The translations under genes and the position numbers were made by a program. This document shows, in pieces, positions 1 through 5,562 of a DNA stretch of 5,817 nucleotides. Source of the stretch: an uncultured Oscillibacter sp. (GTDB taxonomy: Bacteria > Bacillota_A > Clostridia > Oscillospirales > Oscillospiraceae). The DNA is taken from positions 1 through 5,817 of the forward strand of contig CATOKC010000173.1 in assembly GCA_951800675.1 (NCBI GenBank), in the 5' to 3' direction. The notes under the pieces were generated by a model, which was not told the origin of the DNA, did no database searches, and worked only from the letters and a program-made list of their open reading frames with translations. The stretch's first letter is position 1, and the number at the start of each line of letters is the position of its first letter.

Positions 1-1
1 G

Positions 2-1360
2 GGCATCTCCGGCCGGGCGCGGCTGTTCGAGGTGGTCCAGCGGGTCAAGGAGATCAACGCCGCGCGCCTGCGGGAGGCTCCGGGGCGGCAGTTCACAGGC
101 TCCTCCAGCAGCGATACCGAATTGAAGGCTAATCCGGCTCTTTCTGTAGATTATATCGTAGCCCCGCCCCGGATGGCCCATTACATGGAGTGGAGTACGA
201 AGGTTTACGGCGTGTACCTCAAATACATTGCGCCGGAAGATATCATCAATTACTCGATTGACGAAGTGTTTATAGACGCCACCAACTACCTGGAGACTTA
301 CCGTCTCAGCGCCCGTGACCTCACCATGAAGATTATTCTGGACGTGCTGGAGACCACCGGAATCACAGCCACGGCGGGCATCGGCCCAAATCTCTACCTT
401 TGTAAAATCGCCATGGACATCTGGGCCAAGCGCATCCAGCCGGACAGGAACGGCGTCCGCATCGCCCAGCTGACGGAGAAGAGCTACCGCCATAACCTGT
501 GGACCCACCGTCCCTTGACGGATTTCTGGCGGATAGGACCCGGGTACTCCAAGAGATTGGAAGCGGAGGGCCTTTTCACTATGGGCGATATTGCCCGGTG
601 TTCCATCGGAAAGCCTACAGATTATTACAACGAGGAACTGCTGTACAAAATGTTCGGCGTGAACGCGGAGCTCCTGATCGACCACGCCTGGGGCTGGGAG
701 CCCTGCACGATTGCCGATATCAAGGCATACAAGCCGGAGACCAAAAGCATGGGGGCCGGGCAGGTATTGCAATCCCCTTACCCATACGAAAAAGCCCGCC
801 TGGTGGTCCGGGAGATGGCGGACCAGCTGGCGCTGGACTTGGTAGACAAGGGGCTGGTGGCGGATCAGCTGACGGTGACGGTGGGCTATGACATTGAGAA
901 TCTGACAATTCCCAGCCGTCAGAGGAAGTATCAGGGAGAAGTCACGGCGGACCGTTATGGCCGGTCAGTTCCTAAACACGCCCACGGTACCGCTAATTTG
1001 GAGGAATACACCGCCTCCACAAAGCGGATCATCGCCACTGCTTTGGAGTTGTTTGACCGTATCATTGACCGGAGCCTTCTGGTCCGCCGCCTGACAATCA
1101 CCGCGAACCGTGTACTGCCGGAGGGGGAGGCCCCCAGGAAGAAGACGTTTGAGCAGCTGGACCTGTTTACCAATTATGCCGCCGTTCAGGAACAGCAGGA
1201 GCGGGAGGCCGCGGATTTGGAGCGGGAGAGGAAGGTGCAGAGGACGGTACTGGATATCAAAAAGCGTTTCGGCAAAAACGCTATTCTGAAGGGGATGAAC
1301 TTTCAGGAGGGCGCGACGGCCAAGGACCGGAACCGCCAGATCGGAGGGCACAAAGCATGA
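2..1360 (+). CDS. Y-family translesion DNA polymerase (UmuC/UvrX/DinB-like), 5' end outside window
   Basis: Error-prone DNA polymerase of the Y family, which copies past damaged template bases in the cytoplasm. The frame is open from base 2, and the first codons (GISGRARLFEVVQ) match family sequence upstream of the GTG at 32. The true start, with the first catalytic aspartate (the family's D-x-N/K-S-F-Y-A-S motif), therefore lies left of the window, probably some 50-60 codons away. Visible parts, counting from the GTG at 32: the catalytic SIDE motif in YSIDEVFID (75-78, bases 254-265); the palm motif GIGPNLYLCKIAMD (116-129); a helix-hairpin-helix WRIGPGYSKRLEAEGL (166-181); the little-finger region (about 240-360); and a beta-clamp binding motif QLDLF (375-379, bases 1154-1168). 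The basic C-terminal tail (KKRFGKNAILKG) resembles Gram-positive UvrX/UmuC-like members. All visible key residues are intact. Its stop overlaps the YolD-like gene. Which subfamily it belongs to is not certain. Confidence 0.93.
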   Translation, partial: GISGRARLFEVVQRVKEINAARLREAPGRQFTGSSSSDTELKANPALSVDYIVAPPRMAHYMEWSTKVYGVYLKYIAPEDIINYSIDEVFIDATNYLETYRLSARDLTMKIILDVLETTGITATAGIGPNLYLCKIAMDIWAKRIQPDRNGVRIAQLTEKSYRHNLWTHRPLTDFWRIGPGYSKRLEAEGLFTMGDIARCSIGKPTDYYNEELLYKMFGVNAELLIDHAWGWEPCTIADIKAYKPETKSMGAGQVLQSPYPYEKARLVVREMADQLALDLVDKGLVADQLTVTVGYDIENLTIPSRQRKYQGEVTADRYGRSVPKHAHGTANLEEYTASTKRIIATALELFDRIIDRSLLVRRLTITANRVLPEGEAPRKKTFEQLDLFTNYAAVQEQQEREAADLERERKVQRTVLDIKKRFGKNAILKGMNFQEGATAKDRNRQIGGHKA

Positions 1361-2346
1361 GTAGCCCCTACGACGATATCATCAATCTGCCGCATCCAAC
1401 CTCGGAGCGGCATCCCCGGATGCCTATGGCGGCCCGGGCTGCGCAATTCAGCCCCTTCGCGGCCTTGACAGGCTATGAGGACGCCGTTCATGAAACTGCC
1501 CGCCTCACCAGCAGCCGGGCCGAACTGACCGAAGAGGAGAAGTCCATTTTGGACGCGAAGCTCCAGCGTTTGCTCCCAGGTACAAAAGCCGCGTTCACCT
1601 TTTTTCGGCCTGACGGTAAAAAAGAAGGCGGGGCATATCTTACGGCCTCGGGCATAGTCAAGCGAATAGACAGCTGTGCCCGCGAGGTAGTCCTGACAAA
1701 TGGGCAGAGAATTTTCGTTGATGATATTCTGCAAATTCAATGTGAGGCGTCCGAAGATTGAAAAAGAGAAGGGGCCAGCCGGCCCCCTCCTTATGTGCCT
1801 CATGCGGTTCTGGCGAGGCCATGCGCGCAGCAGGCGCACAAATGTGGACGCCTCCTTGCAAATGTCCGCCCGGGCCTCGGGGGGCTTCTCCCTCACAATG
1901 TTTCGGAATTTTGACCAGATGATGCCGGCGGACCGTTCACCGCACCGGAGGAGGAAGCTCTGGAGGTTCAAGCCCTCGTCAAGAAGGGCTGCCGCATCGT
2001 AAATGGCCTGGCGCTCGCATCTCGTTTCCAGCCGGACCGCCGTCCGCAGCAAAGCCCAGAGCAGATCGGTGATCATAGGCCCGTCGTAGCATTCCAGGAG
2101 CTTTTCGCCAAGTGCTCCGCCCTTATTTTCGGCGGCCAGTTTTTTCCCGCGCTCCAGACGCACCATTTTCTCTGCCAGTGTTTCCTCCGGCAGTTCCCGT
2201 GCCTTTGCGGCCAGGGGCAGGGCGGCCTCCAACGGTGCGATATCCGCAATGCGGTCAGACGGGCCAAGGGCCAGCGCGCTGAGAGCTTCCAGGGTGATTT
2301 TTTCGAGCAGGGTTTCCGGGGTCATATCCGGTCTTGTGTATTCCAT
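1303..2346 (-). CDS. Helical protein of unknown function; true 3' end uncertain
   Basis: I do not recognise the family. The frame runs 347 codons from ATG 2346 to a stop at 1303, but only the first about 185 residues (down to about base 1790) look like an ordinary protein. That part is rich in Leu, Ala and Glu, with predicted amphipathic helices (for example LLEKITLEALSALALGP near the start, then AEKMVRLERGKKLAAENKGG). It also contains LLWALLRTAVRLETRCERQA and ends in VRLLRAWPRQNRMRHIRR. There is no signal peptide or clear membrane segment. The start is well supported: GGAGG lies 6 bases before the ATG. The remaining about 160 codons pass through the hairpin at 1771-1786, lie antisense to the entire YolD-like gene and enter the polymerase gene, so they are probably not real coding sequence. 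Stops do exist in a neighbouring frame at 1802-1800 and 1793-1791, just before the hairpin. Either the ancestral stop was lost, a small frameshift is present, or the gene truly overlaps. It lies 149 bases behind the PP-loop gene on the same strand. Confidence 0.6.
   Translation of the reverse strand: MEYTRPDMTPETLLEKITLEALSALALGPSDRIADIAPLEAALPLAAKARELPEETLAEKMVRLERGKKLAAENKGGALGEKLLECYDGPMITDLLWALLRTAVRLETRCERQAIYDAAALLDEGLNLQSFLLRCGERSAGIIWSKFRNIVREKPPEARADICKEASTFVRLLRAWPRQNRMRHIRRGPAGPFSFSIFGRLTLNLQNIINENSLPICQDYLAGTAVYSLDYARGRKICPAFFFTVRPKKGERGFCTWEQTLELRVQNGLLLFGQFGPAAGEAGSFMNGVLIACQGREGAELRSPGRHRHPGMPLRGWMRQIDDIVVGATHALCPPIWRFRSLAVAPS
1357..1761 (+). CDS. YolD-like family protein
   Basis: A 134-residue protein of the YolD-like family, which is commonly encoded directly after Y-family polymerases in Firmicutes chromosomes, plasmids and phages. 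A role in the damage response or in modulating the polymerase is presumed from that pairing, but the biochemistry is not established. Recognition rests on the N-terminal segment MAARAAQFSPFAALTGYEDA (about residues 24-43) and the C-terminal beta-rich half (FTFFRPDGKKEGGAYLTASG, then VKRID and VVLTNGQRIFVDDILQI), which is the YolD-like core. The middle is a charged helix (about 50-72). There is no signal peptide or membrane segment. The ATG overlaps the polymerase stop as ATGA (1357-1360), and GGAGG at 1343-1347 stands 9 bases upstream, so translation is probably coupled. A hairpin follows 9 bases after the stop. Family assignment is firm; molecular function is inferred from context. Confidence 0.9.
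   Translation: MSSPYDDIINLPHPTSERHPRMPMAARAAQFSPFAALTGYEDAVHETARLTSSRAELTEEEKSILDAKLQRLLPGTKAAFTFFRPDGKKEGGAYLTASGIVKRIDSCAREVVLTNGQRIFVDDILQIQCEASED
1761..1790. terminator. Bidirectional intrinsic terminator candidate between convergent genes
   Basis: GGGGCC (1771-1776), loop AGCC, then GGCCCC (1781-1786) forms a perfect 6-bp GC stem. Read on the minus strand it is followed by TTCTCTTTTTC, a reasonable interrupted U-tract. Read on the plus strand it is followed by CTCCTTAT, which is poorer. It sits 9 bases after the YolD-like stop and at the point where the convergent minus-strand gene would be expected to end. It may serve both transcripts and is better formed for the minus one. No energy calculation was made. 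Confidence 0.6.
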
Positions 2347-2495
2347 GATGCGCCTCCTCTTTTATGGGTCTTTCTCCCTGATTTGCTGACAACAATACAA
2401 GGTCTGCGGTAAAATATCTATCACGATTGTCAACGAAAAAGAGGGCGGATATCCGGCGGAACCAACATACGGGAAACCGGCGGGGCTTCCGGTTG
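2347..2495. other. 149-base intergenic spacer with short repeats
   Basis: This is the only real gap in the minus-strand block. It holds TTGTCAAC at 2427-2434, repeated at 2493-2500; the second copy is the core of the palindrome GGTTG-T-CAACC (2491-2501), which contains the stop of the PP-loop gene. An inverted repeat AACCGG/CCGGTT (2475-2480 and 2489-2494, 8-base loop) follows that stop on the minus strand but has no U-tract. A minus-strand TTGACA (2433-2428) has no good -10 at 16-18 bases. The spacer is more AT-rich than its flanks, consistent with regulatory DNA, but no promoter can be called with confidence. I see no credible small gene in it. Confidence 0.4.
2352..2357 (-). promoter_or_regulatory. 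Ribosome binding site of the unknown helical protein
   Basis: On the minus strand GAGGAGG stands 6 bases before ATG 2346. It is a near-perfect Shine-Dalgarno sequence and fixes the start of the gene even though its product is unknown. Confidence 0.75.
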
Positions 2496-3287
2496 TCAAC
2501 CACCGTCATGGCAGTTGCAGGGAAGATCGTCCTCCGGGAACATCCAGCACATGGCGGTCTGGTTCTTGTCCGCCTCCACAAAGTCCCGCCATGCCCAGTT
2601 CCGCCCCAGACCCTTGACGGAGGTCAGGTTGGGTATGGCGCCGTCCTCAATGGCGATGGCCCGTTCATAGAGGTCCGGGTGCTGGTGGAACAGGGTGCGG
2701 ATCTCCTTCTTCTTCATGCTGGGGCAGAAAAAGCAGGAGGACTTGCCGGGCAGCGGCAAGCCCTCCTGCTGAATCGCGGTGATGCAGTCCTCTCTTGTCC
2801 AGCCCCAGTCCATGAGGGCGTAAACCTTGGTGTACTTAGTGTCCCCTTCGTCATATTCCTTGGCGCCTTCTTTCCGCCGCTGCTCTCCCACGTCGTAGCC
2901 GATGTACTTGAACACCTTACCGCCCCTGGCCCATACCTCCCGGCAGGGCGGATAGTTATTGCAGAACTTCTCCTGGGGACCAATCTTGTGCTTGAGAGAA
3001 CATTTTTTATACCCGTAGGCAATGGCGGGAAGTGTGCCGGAGCGGAGGCATTCCTGCTCCAGCGTCAGCCGGTTCCCGTCCTTGTCCTGATATGTGACGA
3101 TCTGGATCTCCGGCAGTCCGTGCTGGGCCAGCCAGTTGTTCATGATGGGGAGGTAGGCGTAGGTGTGAGGCTGCTCCCCGCCGGGGTCCGCGAAGAGAAT
3201 GAGGTCTATGGGGATATTTTTGTGGTACATTCCAATAAGCATGGCGGTCGAATTTGTACCCCCGCCGTATGCGACTACGTTTATAAT
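2496..3287 (-). CDS. PAPS-reductase-like PP-loop (adenine nucleotide alpha hydrolase) protein
   Basis: A phosphoadenosine phosphosulfate reductase-family protein of the ATP-pyrophosphatase fold, common on phages and mobile elements; the substrate here is unknown. Numbering from codon 3287: PP-loop AYGGGTNSTAML (6-17), a variant of SGGxDS; FADPGGEQPHTY (32-43), matching the family's D-T-G-x-E-x-P-x-T-Y; a Cys-Lys segment GYKKCSLKHK (92-101); IGYDVGEQRR (129-138), the family's E-x-x-R region; WGWTREDC then CFFCP (about 161-189) with a CxxC; and a C-terminal CNCHDGG. The cysteines could bind Fe-S or zinc (inference). The start is a problem. AAAGGAG (3299-3293) is followed 5 bases later by ATT (3287) and 8 bases later by ATA (3284), with no ATG, GTG or TTG there. 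The only upstream ATG (3353) overlaps the preceding gene by 55 bases, adds 22 non-family residues and lacks a good ribosome binding site. I give the ATT as the tentative start, for 263 residues; 285 residues is the alternative. Family call is firm, start uncertain. Confidence 0.85.
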   Translation of the reverse strand: MINVVAYGGGTNSTAMLIGMYHKNIPIDLILFADPGGEQPHTYAYLPIMNNWLAQHGLPEIQIVTYQDKDGNRLTLEQECLRSGTLPAIAYGYKKCSLKHKIGPQEKFCNNYPPCREVWARGGKVFKYIGYDVGEQRRKEGAKEYDEGDTKYTKVYALMDWGWTREDCITAIQQEGLPLPGKSSCFFCPSMKKKEIRTLFHQHPDLYERAIAIEDGAIPNLTSVKGLGRNWAWRDFVEADKNQTAMCWMFPEDDLPCNCHDGG

Positions 3288-3292
3288 AACCG

Positions 3293-3299
3293 CTCCTTT
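3293..3299 (-). promoter_or_regulatory. Ribosome binding site upstream of an ATT/ATA codon
   Basis: Minus-strand AAAGGAG overlaps the last base of the preceding gene's TGA (3301-3299). It lies 5 bases before ATT 3287 and 8 bases before ATA 3284. Its strength and position mark the natural start region of the PP-loop gene and argue against the ATG at 3353. Confidence 0.6.
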
Positions 3300-3727
3300 C
3301 AGCCGCCCAGCGTCATACCGGGCGGTTTGATATTCTGCTCCGGGCAATTCCATAAGGTGTCATTTACATCCTCAATCACCCGGTCTATTGCTTCCATAGC
3401 ATCCCTGAGCTGCTCTGTCTGCTCTGCAGTCAGCTGGGGGAACTGCTCCGGGAACAGGCACATCCGGTTCAGCTGGTTGACGCATTGCAGCATAGTCGGT
3501 TCCCCGCCCAGGCTTTCCGCAAGCTCCAAATGCGCCGCAGCGCCCTCCAGCGCCATTTTGAGCTGCTGTATCTGGTCCCCCGTCAGTTGAGGAAACCGCT
3601 CGGGGAATAAGTCCCGCTCAATCAGGCCGTTCATATACCGTTGGACCGAGACGCCTTTCTGGGCGGCGCGGACGTGAATATTCCGCAGGAGCTCGTCATC
3701 GATCTTGATGGAGATCCCATTTGCCAT
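3299..3727 (-). CDS. Ribbon-helix-helix-like small protein with duplicated LFPE-FPQLT module
   Basis: A 142-residue soluble protein. Residues about 4-40 (ISIKIDDELLRNIHVRAAQK then GVSVQRYMNGLIERDLF) fit a ribbon-helix-helix (Arc/CopG/HicB-type) fold: one beta strand and two helices, usually binding DNA as a dimer. The rest carries two copies of a module, LFPERFPQLTGDQIQQLKMA (from residue 40) and LFPEQFPQLTAEQTEQLRDA (from residue 91), 14 of 23 positions identical over the full module, each followed by a helix. Cysteines are sparse and there is no signal peptide. The ATG at 3727 shares its A with the VirB4 stop (TGATG, 3729-3725), so translation is probably coupled; a GTG one codon upstream (3730) is the alternative start. 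It sits between VirB4 and the PP-loop gene, so it may be a regulator or relaxosome-type accessory of the element, but this is inference. The RHH call is moderate; the repeat is plain in the sequence. Confidence 0.8.
   Translation of the reverse strand: MANGISIKIDDELLRNIHVRAAQKGVSVQRYMNGLIERDLFPERFPQLTGDQIQQLKMALEGAAAHLELAESLGGEPTMLQCVNQLNRMCLFPEQFPQLTAEQTEQLRDAMEAIDRVIEDVNDTLWNCPEQNIKPPGMTLGG
3389..3457 (-). repeat. Intragenic repeat, copy 2 (LFPEQFPQLT module)
   Basis: Second copy of the module, 153 bases (51 codons) from copy 1. Fourteen of 23 residues match copy 1, and most replacements are conservative (Arg/Gln, Asp/Glu, Lys/Arg, Leu/Met). Confidence 0.65.
3542..3610 (-). repeat. Intragenic repeat, copy 1 (LFPERFPQLT module)
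   Basis: Codons for the first LFPE-FPQLT-x-x-Q-x-x-QL module of the RHH-like gene. Aligned by eye with copy 2, about two thirds of the 69 bases agree, including GAGCTGCT on the plus strand. This suggests an old in-frame duplication rather than a recent one. Confidence 0.65.
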
Positions 3728-5562
3728 CACCGTCCGCCCGCCTCTCCAAACAGCGCCCGGATATGCTCCGGGGCGTGGACCTCCAGCAGATACCGCTCAT
3801 TGCCGCACTTGAAGAGGCAGACGCCGTTCTGGGGGTGGGCGATGAGTTCGAACTCCGACGCCTCCAGTTGGAGGTTGTTCATGTAGAACCGCTTGTCCAC
3901 ATTTCCGGCGTTGAAGAGAAACTGGTGGGTGGGGATGGCGAAGAGGGGACGGGTCATCTCCCGGACGCCGGGTGTGTCGAAATCCTCCAGGTTCTGGGAC
4001 GCCATGATCAGAGAGGACTCCTTCTTCCGCACCCGCTTCAGTGTGTTGCGGATATACTCCACGGCGGTGGGGTTGGAAAGCCAGATGTAGAGCTCGTCCA
4101 GGCCAGCCACAGTGTTGCCCTCCGTCAGCAGCTTGTCGCTGAGGTAGGAGAGAAGATTAAAGAGCATGGCGTTCCGCACTCCGAGGCTGCCGTTGAGGAG
4201 ATCCTTCACGCCGAAGACCAGGAAGCGGTGGGAGGTGACGCTGGTGTGCCCGTTGAAGAACTTGCTCTCCGCTCCCTTGCACATAGAGTGGAGTCCCAGC
4301 AGGACCTCCTGGAGCAGCTCCTTGGGGTACAGCGGGTCCTTCTCCTGTTCATAGTGCTGGTAGGCGTCCTCCATAACTTCATAGAGGTCCGAGAGGATGG
4401 GAAAGTCCGCAGGCCGCATGGACTTGAAGTCCGTGTGGTTGTTCAGCCCCCAGGTTTTGTACAGCCGCTCCAGCATCAGCTCAATGGTATCAATGTGCCG
4501 GTCCGTGAAGTCCTTGTAGGAGCGGAAGAAGTCCTTGAGGAAGGAGATGTGCTGGCTGAGGCGGGTGCGCTGCCGGAAGGCGGCGGGGGCGTCAGGATCG
4601 CTCTCGCTTTCGGCGTTCCACAGCTTGGGCTCCAGAGGATTGATAAGATACTGTCCGCTCATGACGTCGGCGAAGCAGCCGCCCATGTTCTGACAGAGGT
4701 CATCCAGCTCGTGCTCCGCGTCCAGGCAGATCACGGATTTGCCGGAGGCTAGAATGTTGCAAAGCAGGAGCTTGAGAAGAAAGCTCTTGCCCTGGCCGGA
4801 GTTGCCCAGGATGAGGACGTTGGCGTTGGTTTTGTCCTCCGCCCGGCGGTCCAGGTCCAGGATGATGTTGGAGCCGAAGCGGTCCTTCCCGATGTAGAAC
4901 CCATAAGGATCGTTTTTGCCTGAGTAGTTGAAGGGGAAGAGATTTGCCACGGAGGAAGCGGGGAGGACCCGCTCGAACTGGGAGGCAAAGATATTGCTGC
5001 CCGCCGGATTGGCGGCCAGAAAGCCGCCCCGCTGGAGGAGGAAAAGACGGTCCGTGCCGATCTTGGACCGTGTGAGCGCGGCGTTGACCTCATCCCGGAG
5101 AGCCCGCAGGCCCTCCGCGTCTTTGGCGCAGAGCTCTATAAACACAGCACAGTGGACCAGGGGCTCCTTATTCCGTCGCATGGTGGTGATGAGGGATTCC
5201 ACGTCCTGGAGGTTCGCCTCGGCGTTGATGCTCCGGCGCATATTGTTGGTATTTCCCCGGTCCATACGGTTTTTGTTTTGGGCGTTGTGGATGATGGCGT
5301 CCTCTTCCCCGGCGGTGGCCTGGCGGATATAGACGTGGAGGACCACGCCGCTTTTTTCGCCGAGATGGCACAGAAGAGCCAGTTCTTCCGTGGTGGTGGG
5401 ATAGCTCCGCAGGGCCAGGGTGCAGCGGAAGGAGCTGCCCAGGATATAAGAATCCGTGTTGAACTTCACGGCGGCCGGGGCGGTCATGTCCAGGAAGTCC
5501 TTGACCCGCGGAGCGGAGGGCTGGCTGGTCCGGCTTGGTTTCTTCTTCTGTTTTTTAGCCAT
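3727..5562 (-). CDS. VirB4-like conjugal transfer ATPase
   Basis: Type IV secretion ATPase of the VirB4/TraC/TraE class, acting at the cytoplasmic side of the membrane to power DNA transfer. Numbering from ATG 5562 (611 residues): a Lys-rich start (MAKKQKKK); a region VKDFLDMTAPAAVKFNTDSY (20-39) that lines up with the middle of longer VirB4 proteins; FLLQRGGFLAANPAG (174-188), typical of the family; Walker A GNSGQGKS (253-260); Walker B GLDELYIWL (487-495); and a sensor-type segment MASQNLEDF (520-528). The sequence resembles the form in Clostridioides-type ICEs often called the CD1110 family. At 611 residues it is shorter than single-chain VirB4 proteins (about 800), apparently because an N-terminal part is encoded by the gene before it. 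ATG 5562 is preferred over ATG 5586 because its ATGGCTAA overlap with the upstream stop suggests coupling and AAGGGAG lies 11 bases upstream. The downstream gene overlaps its stop. All core motifs are intact. Confidence 0.92.
   Translation of the reverse strand: MAKKQKKKPSRTSQPSAPRVKDFLDMTAPAAVKFNTDSYILGSSFRCTLALRSYPTTTEELALLCHLGEKSGVVLHVYIRQATAGEEDAIIHNAQNKNRMDRGNTNNMRRSINAEANLQDVESLITTMRRNKEPLVHCAVFIELCAKDAEGLRALRDEVNAALTRSKIGTDRLFLLQRGGFLAANPAGSNIFASQFERVLPASSVANLFPFNYSGKNDPYGFYIGKDRFGSNIILDLDRRAEDKTNANVLILGNSGQGKSFLLKLLLCNILASGKSVICLDAEHELDDLCQNMGGCFADVMSGQYLINPLEPKLWNAESESDPDAPAAFRQRTRLSQHISFLKDFFRSYKDFTDRHIDTIELMLERLYKTWGLNNHTDFKSMRPADFPILSDLYEVMEDAYQHYEQEKDPLYPKELLQEVLLGLHSMCKGAESKFFNGHTSVTSHRFLVFGVKDLLNGSLGVRNAMLFNLLSYLSDKLLTEGNTVAGLDELYIWLSNPTAVEYIRNTLKRVRKKESSLIMASQNLEDFDTPGVREMTRPLFAIPTHQFLFNAGNVDKRFYMNNLQLEASEFELIAHPQNGVCLFKCGNERYLLEVHAPEHIRALFGEAGGR

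Noticed and set aside
2386..2415. Plus-strand promoter-like CTGACA, 18 bases, TAAAAT
   Set aside because: It fits the hexamers loosely but would drive only antisense RNA across the PP-loop gene. No plus-strand gene follows, and such matches are expected by chance in AT-richer spacers.
2405..2433. Minus-strand TTGACA as a -35 box for the unknown gene
   Set aside because: The hexamer is perfect, but the sequence 17 bases on is ACCGCA and the nearest TATTTT is only 11 bases away, so no proper -10 exists.
2475..2494. AACCGG/CCGGTT inverted repeat as a terminator after the PP-loop gene
   Set aside because: The stem is only 6 bp with an 8-base loop and no U-tract on either strand.
3288..3353. ATG 3353 as the start of the PP-loop gene
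   Set aside because: It is not excluded, but it lacks a well-placed ribosome binding site, overlaps the upstream gene by 55 bases and adds residues without family character.
2427..3590. 387-codon plus-strand open frame opposite the PP-loop and RHH-like genes
   Set aside because: It has a Val/Leu/Gly-rich composition typical of antisense of GC-rich codons, no recognisable domain, and it opposes two genes with clear family motifs.
3721..4752. 343-codon plus-strand open frame opposite VirB4
   Set aside because: It lies antisense to the VirB4 ATPase core, including codons close to the Walker A region. It has low-complexity Val/Glu/Gly sequence and no ribosome binding site worth noting.
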